Assembly: GCA_041639705.1 (NCBI GenBank)
Contig: JBEQBT010000132.1
Location: forward strand, 1-9,012
DNA length: 9,012 bases
Direction of reading: 5' to 3'
From: JARDZI01 sp041639705
Lineage (GTDB): Bacteria; Bacillota; Clostridia; Clostridiales; Caloramatoraceae
Both the position numbers and the translations under genes were made by a program. Within the stretch, counting starts at the first letter, position 1, and each line of letters begins with the position of its first letter. Positions 5,812 to 9,012 of this stretch are shown piece by piece. The notes below the pieces were generated by a model. That model was not told where the DNA came from. It saw nothing but the letters and a program-made list of their open reading frames with translations, and did no database searches.

Positions 5812-6753
5812 ATGAAAAAAAGAGGAAATGGCTATGCAACAATATTTTATGGAACTGGTTATGGAAATGGATTCCCTGATGAGTCCAGAGCTACTGCAGA
5901 AATTAGTGATGATGGTAAAATAACAGTATATGTTGGAGTAGCTGACGTTGGACAAGGTGGAATTAGCATAATGTGGCAAATTGCAATAGAGACCCTAGGC
6001 ATAAGCAGAGAACTTGTTACAATAAGAAATAATAGCACAGGTATTATGAGAGATTCAGGTACTGCAGCTGCCAGCAGGCAGACCTATAATACAGGAAATG
6101 CAGTTCTTGTTACATGCAAAAAGTTAAGGGATAATATGGAGCTTGCAGCTAAGGATGATAGTAAACTTAGAATTGAAGACTCTAGCTTGCCTGAATTATA
6201 TAAGGTAATGACAAATAAAAAATTAGAAACTAGAGTAGAAGGATATTTTAAAGCTGCAACTTCACAGGTGGATTTAGAGACAGGACAAGGTAATCCATAT
6301 TGGCCTTATAGTTTCGGAGCACAAAGAGTCACAGTTGAAGTAGATGACGAAACTGGAAAGGTAGATATTATTGATATAGTTGCACTAAATGATGCTGGAA
6401 AAATTATTAACCCTGTATTAGCAGAAGGACAGGCACATGGAGGAACTGCCATGGGTATAGGTTATGCAATTATGGAAGAAGTAGAGCTTAATAAGGGAAC
6501 TATAAAAAATAAAAACTTTTCTGACTATATTATACCAACAAGTATGGATATTCCTAATATTAGATCGATTTTTGTTGAGGAAGATGAAGAAACTGGACCT
6601 TATGGTGCGAAGGGACTTGGTGAGCCATCTATGATTCCAACAGCTCCAGCAATAATTAATGCAATATATGATGCAGTTGGAGTAAGAATTTATGATCTTC
6701 CTGCAACCTGTGAAAAGGTTTTATTGGCAATTAAAAATAAGAATGCAAAATGA
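5812..6753 (+). CDS. ndhM: Molybdopterin-binding subunit, C-terminal half as a separate protein (NdhM-like)
   Basis: The protein has 313 aa and matches Mo-cofactor binding domain 2 of the XdhA/CoxL family. VGQGG (46-50) and SRQTYNTGNAV are cofactor-contact motifs. LAEGQAHGG is the usual late loop, and GAKGLGEPS carries the family's catalytic Glu (E271, matching E1261 of bovine enzyme). With NdhL it rebuilds one complete Mo active site. The start ATG 5812 follows GGGGGGAGAGAG directly after the NdhL stop. It is shorter than the matching half of the XdhA-like protein at 6806, mostly in a surface segment near residues 115-135. The final segment (VGVRIYDLPATCEKV) is complete, so the C-terminus is intact. 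Nicotinate is the best-supported substrate by architecture, but a purine or another heterocycle is possible. Confidence 0.86.
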   Translation: MKKRGNGYATIFYGTGYGNGFPDESRATAEISDDGKITVYVGVADVGQGGISIMWQIAIETLGISRELVTIRNNSTGIMRDSGTAAASRQTYNTGNAVLVTCKKLRDNMELAAKDDSKLRIEDSSLPELYKVMTNKKLETRVEGYFKAATSQVDLETGQGNPYWPYSFGAQRVTVEVDDETGKVDIIDIVALNDAGKIINPVLAEGQAHGGTAMGIGYAIMEEVELNKGTIKNKNFSDYIIPTSMDIPNIRSIFVEEDEETGPYGAKGLGEPSMIPTAPAIINAIYDAVGVRIYDLPATCEKVLLAIKNKNAK

Positions 6754-6805
6754 TCCACATATATAATATAATAAAGATATAGAAGCAGTTTGGGGAGGGA
6801 TATAA

Positions 6806-9012
6806 ATGACACACAAAGTAATAGGCGAAAGTGTTAATAGAGTTGATGCAGTAGCTAAGGTTACAGGTAAGGCTAAGTATACTGATGATTTTTTCGAACG
6901 AGATATGCTAGTGGGAAAGGTTCTAAGAAGTCCCTATGCCCATGCAATAATCAAAAATATTGATGTAAGTAAGGCTAAGGTTTTAACCGGAGTTGAAGCT
7001 GTTATCACACATAAGGATCTGCCAGGAATTCAATTTGCAACAGCAGGCCACCCCTGGTCATTAGACCCTGGACATAGAGATGTTGAAGATAGGCTTATGT
7101 TGACTGATAAGGCACGCTTTGTAGGTGACTCAGTTGCGGCTGTTGTTGCTGTAGATACACTTACTGCAGAAAAAGCATTAAAGCTAATAGAAGTTGAATA
7201 TGAGGTTCTTCCATTTGTGCTAGACCCTGAGGAAGCTATAAAACCAGGAGCACCTGTAATACACGATGAAAGACCAAATAATATAATAAGTTCCTTTGGT
7301 ACAGAGGTTGGAGACATTAAAGCAGATATTGAGAATGCTGATCATGTATTCGAAGGGGTATATGAAACCAGTATGGTTCAGCATTGTCAAATGGAAAACC
7401 AGACAGCATATGCATATGTGGATTCAGAAGACCGTATTGTAATTGTTAGTTCCACTCAAATTCCACATATTGCTCGAAGAATTGTTGGACAAGCGCTTGG
7501 TATCCCATGGGGTAGAATAAGGGTTATTAAACCGTACATTGGTGGGGGTTTTGGAAATAAGCAGGATGTTATTATTGAACCACTAACTGCTGCAATGTCC
7601 CTTGCAGTTAATGGAAGACCAGTTAGATATTCACTGACTAGGGAAGAAACTTTTATAGATACAAGAACTCGACATGGGATGAAATTTCATCTTAAGACTG
7701 CAGTTTCCAAGGAAGGCAAGTTGATAGGTATATATATTAATGATATTGTAAATAATGGAGCATATGCTTCCCATGGACATTCAGTTACTATGAGCTCAGG
7801 TGGTAAGTTTAGATATGTTTATGATTTTAAATCAATTAAATTTGAACCTAAAACAGTATATACAAACCTCCCAACTGCAGGTGCAATGAGAGGTTATGGA
7901 GCTCCACAGATGGCATATGCACTTGAGTGTCATTTAGAGGATATTGCTCGTAAGCTAAACATGGATCCAATTGAATTTAGAAAACAGAACTTTATTAGTG
8001 AAGGCTATATGGAGCCACTTTCCAAAAATGTGGTGCGTTCCTTTGGATTACCTGAGTGTATTGAAAAGGGTAAAAAAATGATTAACTGGGATGAAAAGAA
8101 GAAGCTTTACAAGAATCAGACTGGTGAAAAAAGAAGAGGTATTGGTATGGCATGCTTTAGCTACTTGTCAGGTACCTATCCTGTTGCCCTAGAGATTGCA
8201 GGAGCAAGAATTGTAATGAATCAGGATGGTTCTGTTCAGCTTCAAATAGGTGCAACTGAAATTGGCCAGGGAAGTGATACTGCTTTCGGTCAAATGGTTG
8301 CAGAGGTTCTTGGATTGCCATTTAATATGGTCCATGTTATATCAACCCAGGATACTGATATAACCCCATTTGATACGGGCTCCTATGCATCTAGACAGAG
8401 CTTTGTAACAGGAGCTGCTGTTAAGAAAGCTGCTGTTGAGGTTAGGGAAAAGGTTCTAACTTTTGCAAGTAAGAAGATAGGGCTAAGCATTGATGAATTG
8501 GATATAGTCAATGCTCAAATAGTGGAGAAGAAACTTGGAAGAACCATATGTTCATTGGAAGAGGTTGCAATGGAATCCTATTATGATAGGGTAAATGCAG
8601 CTCCAATTACCAGTGATGTTTCAGCAAATGTTCGAACTAATGCTGTAGCCTATGGAGCTACCTTTGTAGAGGTGGAGGTTGATATGAAAACTGGTCAAAT
8701 TGAAATATTGGAAATATATAATGTACATGATTCTGGTACAATAATTAATCCAAAACTAGCTGAAGGACAGGTACATGGAGGAGTCAGCATGGCATTAGGA
8801 TATGCCCTGTCAGAGCAAATGCTATTTGATAAGAAAACAGGAAAACCATTAAATAATAACCTTCTAGACTATAAGCTTCAAACCATTCTTGATACACCGG
8901 ACATTGGAGTTGGATTTGTTGAAACTTCTGATCCCGCAGCATCCTTTGGGCAAAAGTCCCTTGGTGAAAACCCTGTTGTTTCTCCTGCACCTGCAATTAG
9001 AAACGCTGTTTT
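6806..9012 (+). CDS. xdhA: Xanthine dehydrogenase XdhA-like molybdopterin subunit, unsplit (3' end outside window)
   Basis: 735 codons are visible from ATG 6806, behind GGGGAGGGA (6792-6800); by comparison with E. coli XdhA (752 aa) about 25-30 residues are missing. The sequence follows E. coli XdhA closely: VSSTQIPHIARRIVGQALG (Q218), GGGFGNKQD (246-254), TNLPTAGAMRGYGAPQ (R362, Y364), GATEIGQGSD (G487-Q488-G489), YNVHDSG and KSLGEN with the catalytic Glu E721. The position of the bovine purine-binding Glu is Gln (Q253) here, as in E. coli XdhA, whereas the neighbouring NdhL has Glu. The gene starts 52 nt after ndhM, with no strong promoter seen in the gap, so it is probably part of the same transcript. 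In E. coli the order is xdhA-xdhB-xdhC, so its own FAD and FeS subunits may lie just downstream. The likely role is purine (xanthine/hypoxanthine) hydroxylation; a different N-heterocycle cannot be excluded. Confidence 0.9.
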   Translation, partial: MTHKVIGESVNRVDAVAKVTGKAKYTDDFFERDMLVGKVLRSPYAHAIIKNIDVSKAKVLTGVEAVITHKDLPGIQFATAGHPWSLDPGHRDVEDRLMLTDKARFVGDSVAAVVAVDTLTAEKALKLIEVEYEVLPFVLDPEEAIKPGAPVIHDERPNNIISSFGTEVGDIKADIENADHVFEGVYETSMVQHCQMENQTAYAYVDSEDRIVIVSSTQIPHIARRIVGQALGIPWGRIRVIKPYIGGGFGNKQDVIIEPLTAAMSLAVNGRPVRYSLTREETFIDTRTRHGMKFHLKTAVSKEGKLIGIYINDIVNNGAYASHGHSVTMSSGGKFRYVYDFKSIKFEPKTVYTNLPTAGAMRGYGAPQMAYALECHLEDIARKLNMDPIEFRKQNFISEGYMEPLSKNVVRSFGLPECIEKGKKMINWDEKKKLYKNQTGEKRRGIGMACFSYLSGTYPVALEIAGARIVMNQDGSVQLQIGATEIGQGSDTAFGQMVAEVLGLPFNMVHVISTQDTDITPFDTGSYASRQSFVTGAAVKKAAVEVREKVLTFASKKIGLSIDELDIVNAQIVEKKLGRTICSLEEVAMESYYDRVNAAPITSDVSANVRTNAVAYGATFVEVEVDMKTGQIEILEIYNVHDSGTIINPKLAEGQVHGGVSMALGYALSEQMLFDKKTGKPLNNNLLDYKLQTILDTPDIGVGFVETSDPAASFGQKSLGENPVVSPAPAIRNAV

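Noticed and set aside
5797..5815. Split between the two Mo-subunit genes as a frameshift or sequencing error
   Set aside because: The first gene has a proper stop, the second a strong ribosome binding site and ATG, and the break falls at a domain linker, as in NdhL/NdhM.
4776..5979. Minus-strand open frames of 74-99 codons opposite the Mo subunits
   Set aside because: Antisense to sequence with clear XdhA-family motifs on the + strand; no start signals or homology seen.
6754..6805. TATAAT at 6762-6767 as a separate promoter for xdhA
   Set aside because: The nearest -35-like box (TTGGCA, 6724-6729) is 32 nt away and no extended -10 is present; a common transcript is simpler.
7030..7317. Minus-strand 95-codon frame, Ser/Thr-rich
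   Set aside because: Shadow of the XdhA-like gene; composition is what the reverse frame of that gene would give.

Overview
The window is low-GC DNA with AT-rich intergenic sequence, strong purine-rich ribosome binding sites and anaerobe-type enzymes. This suggests a Clostridium-like anaerobic Firmicute; the assignment is inferred from gene content and composition only. All recognised genes are on the + strand, in two blocks separated by about 450 bp of AT-rich non-coding DNA.

Block 1 (1-2739) is the end of an operon for a membrane complex of the complex I / group 4 [NiFe]-hydrogenase superfamily. It holds the C-terminal part of a HyfF/NuoN-like antiporter subunit, a HyfG/HycE-like large subunit (30-kDa plus 49-kDa type), and a small subunit of NuoB/HycG type fused to an N-terminal ferredoxin domain. 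Both places where a hydrogenase large subunit supplies its NiFe cysteines are changed (C-x-x-C to A-x-x-E, and C-x-x-C to S-x-x-G). The complex therefore resembles the 'energy-converting hydrogenase related' (Ehr) group rather than a true hydrogenase. The large-subunit gene is also broken: about 100 codons of the family's middle section are missing at about 1460, and the reading frame changes there. A hairpin at 2746-2810 probably ends this operon.

The spacer 2740-3184 holds that hairpin, a good sigma-A-type promoter (TTGACA-N17-TAAAAT, 2922-2950) and a leader of about 230 nt with no recognised riboswitch.

Block 2 (3185-9012) encodes molybdenum hydroxylases of the xanthine dehydrogenase family. 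Four closely spaced genes encode FAD, 2x[2Fe-2S], and two separate molybdopterin subunits of 415 and 313 aa. This order and split match NdhF-NdhS-NdhL-NdhM of nicotinate dehydrogenase of Eubacterium barkeri. A fifth gene, cut by the window end, encodes an unsplit molybdopterin subunit very like E. coli XdhA. Electrons would pass from the substrate at the Mo site, through two [2Fe-2S] clusters, to FAD. The substrate of the split enzyme is not proven by the sequence. I see no mobile element, tRNA, rRNA or CRISPR array. Nothing here is clearly a new kind of system; the oddest points are the decayed Ehr large subunit and the side-by-side split and unsplit Mo subunits.
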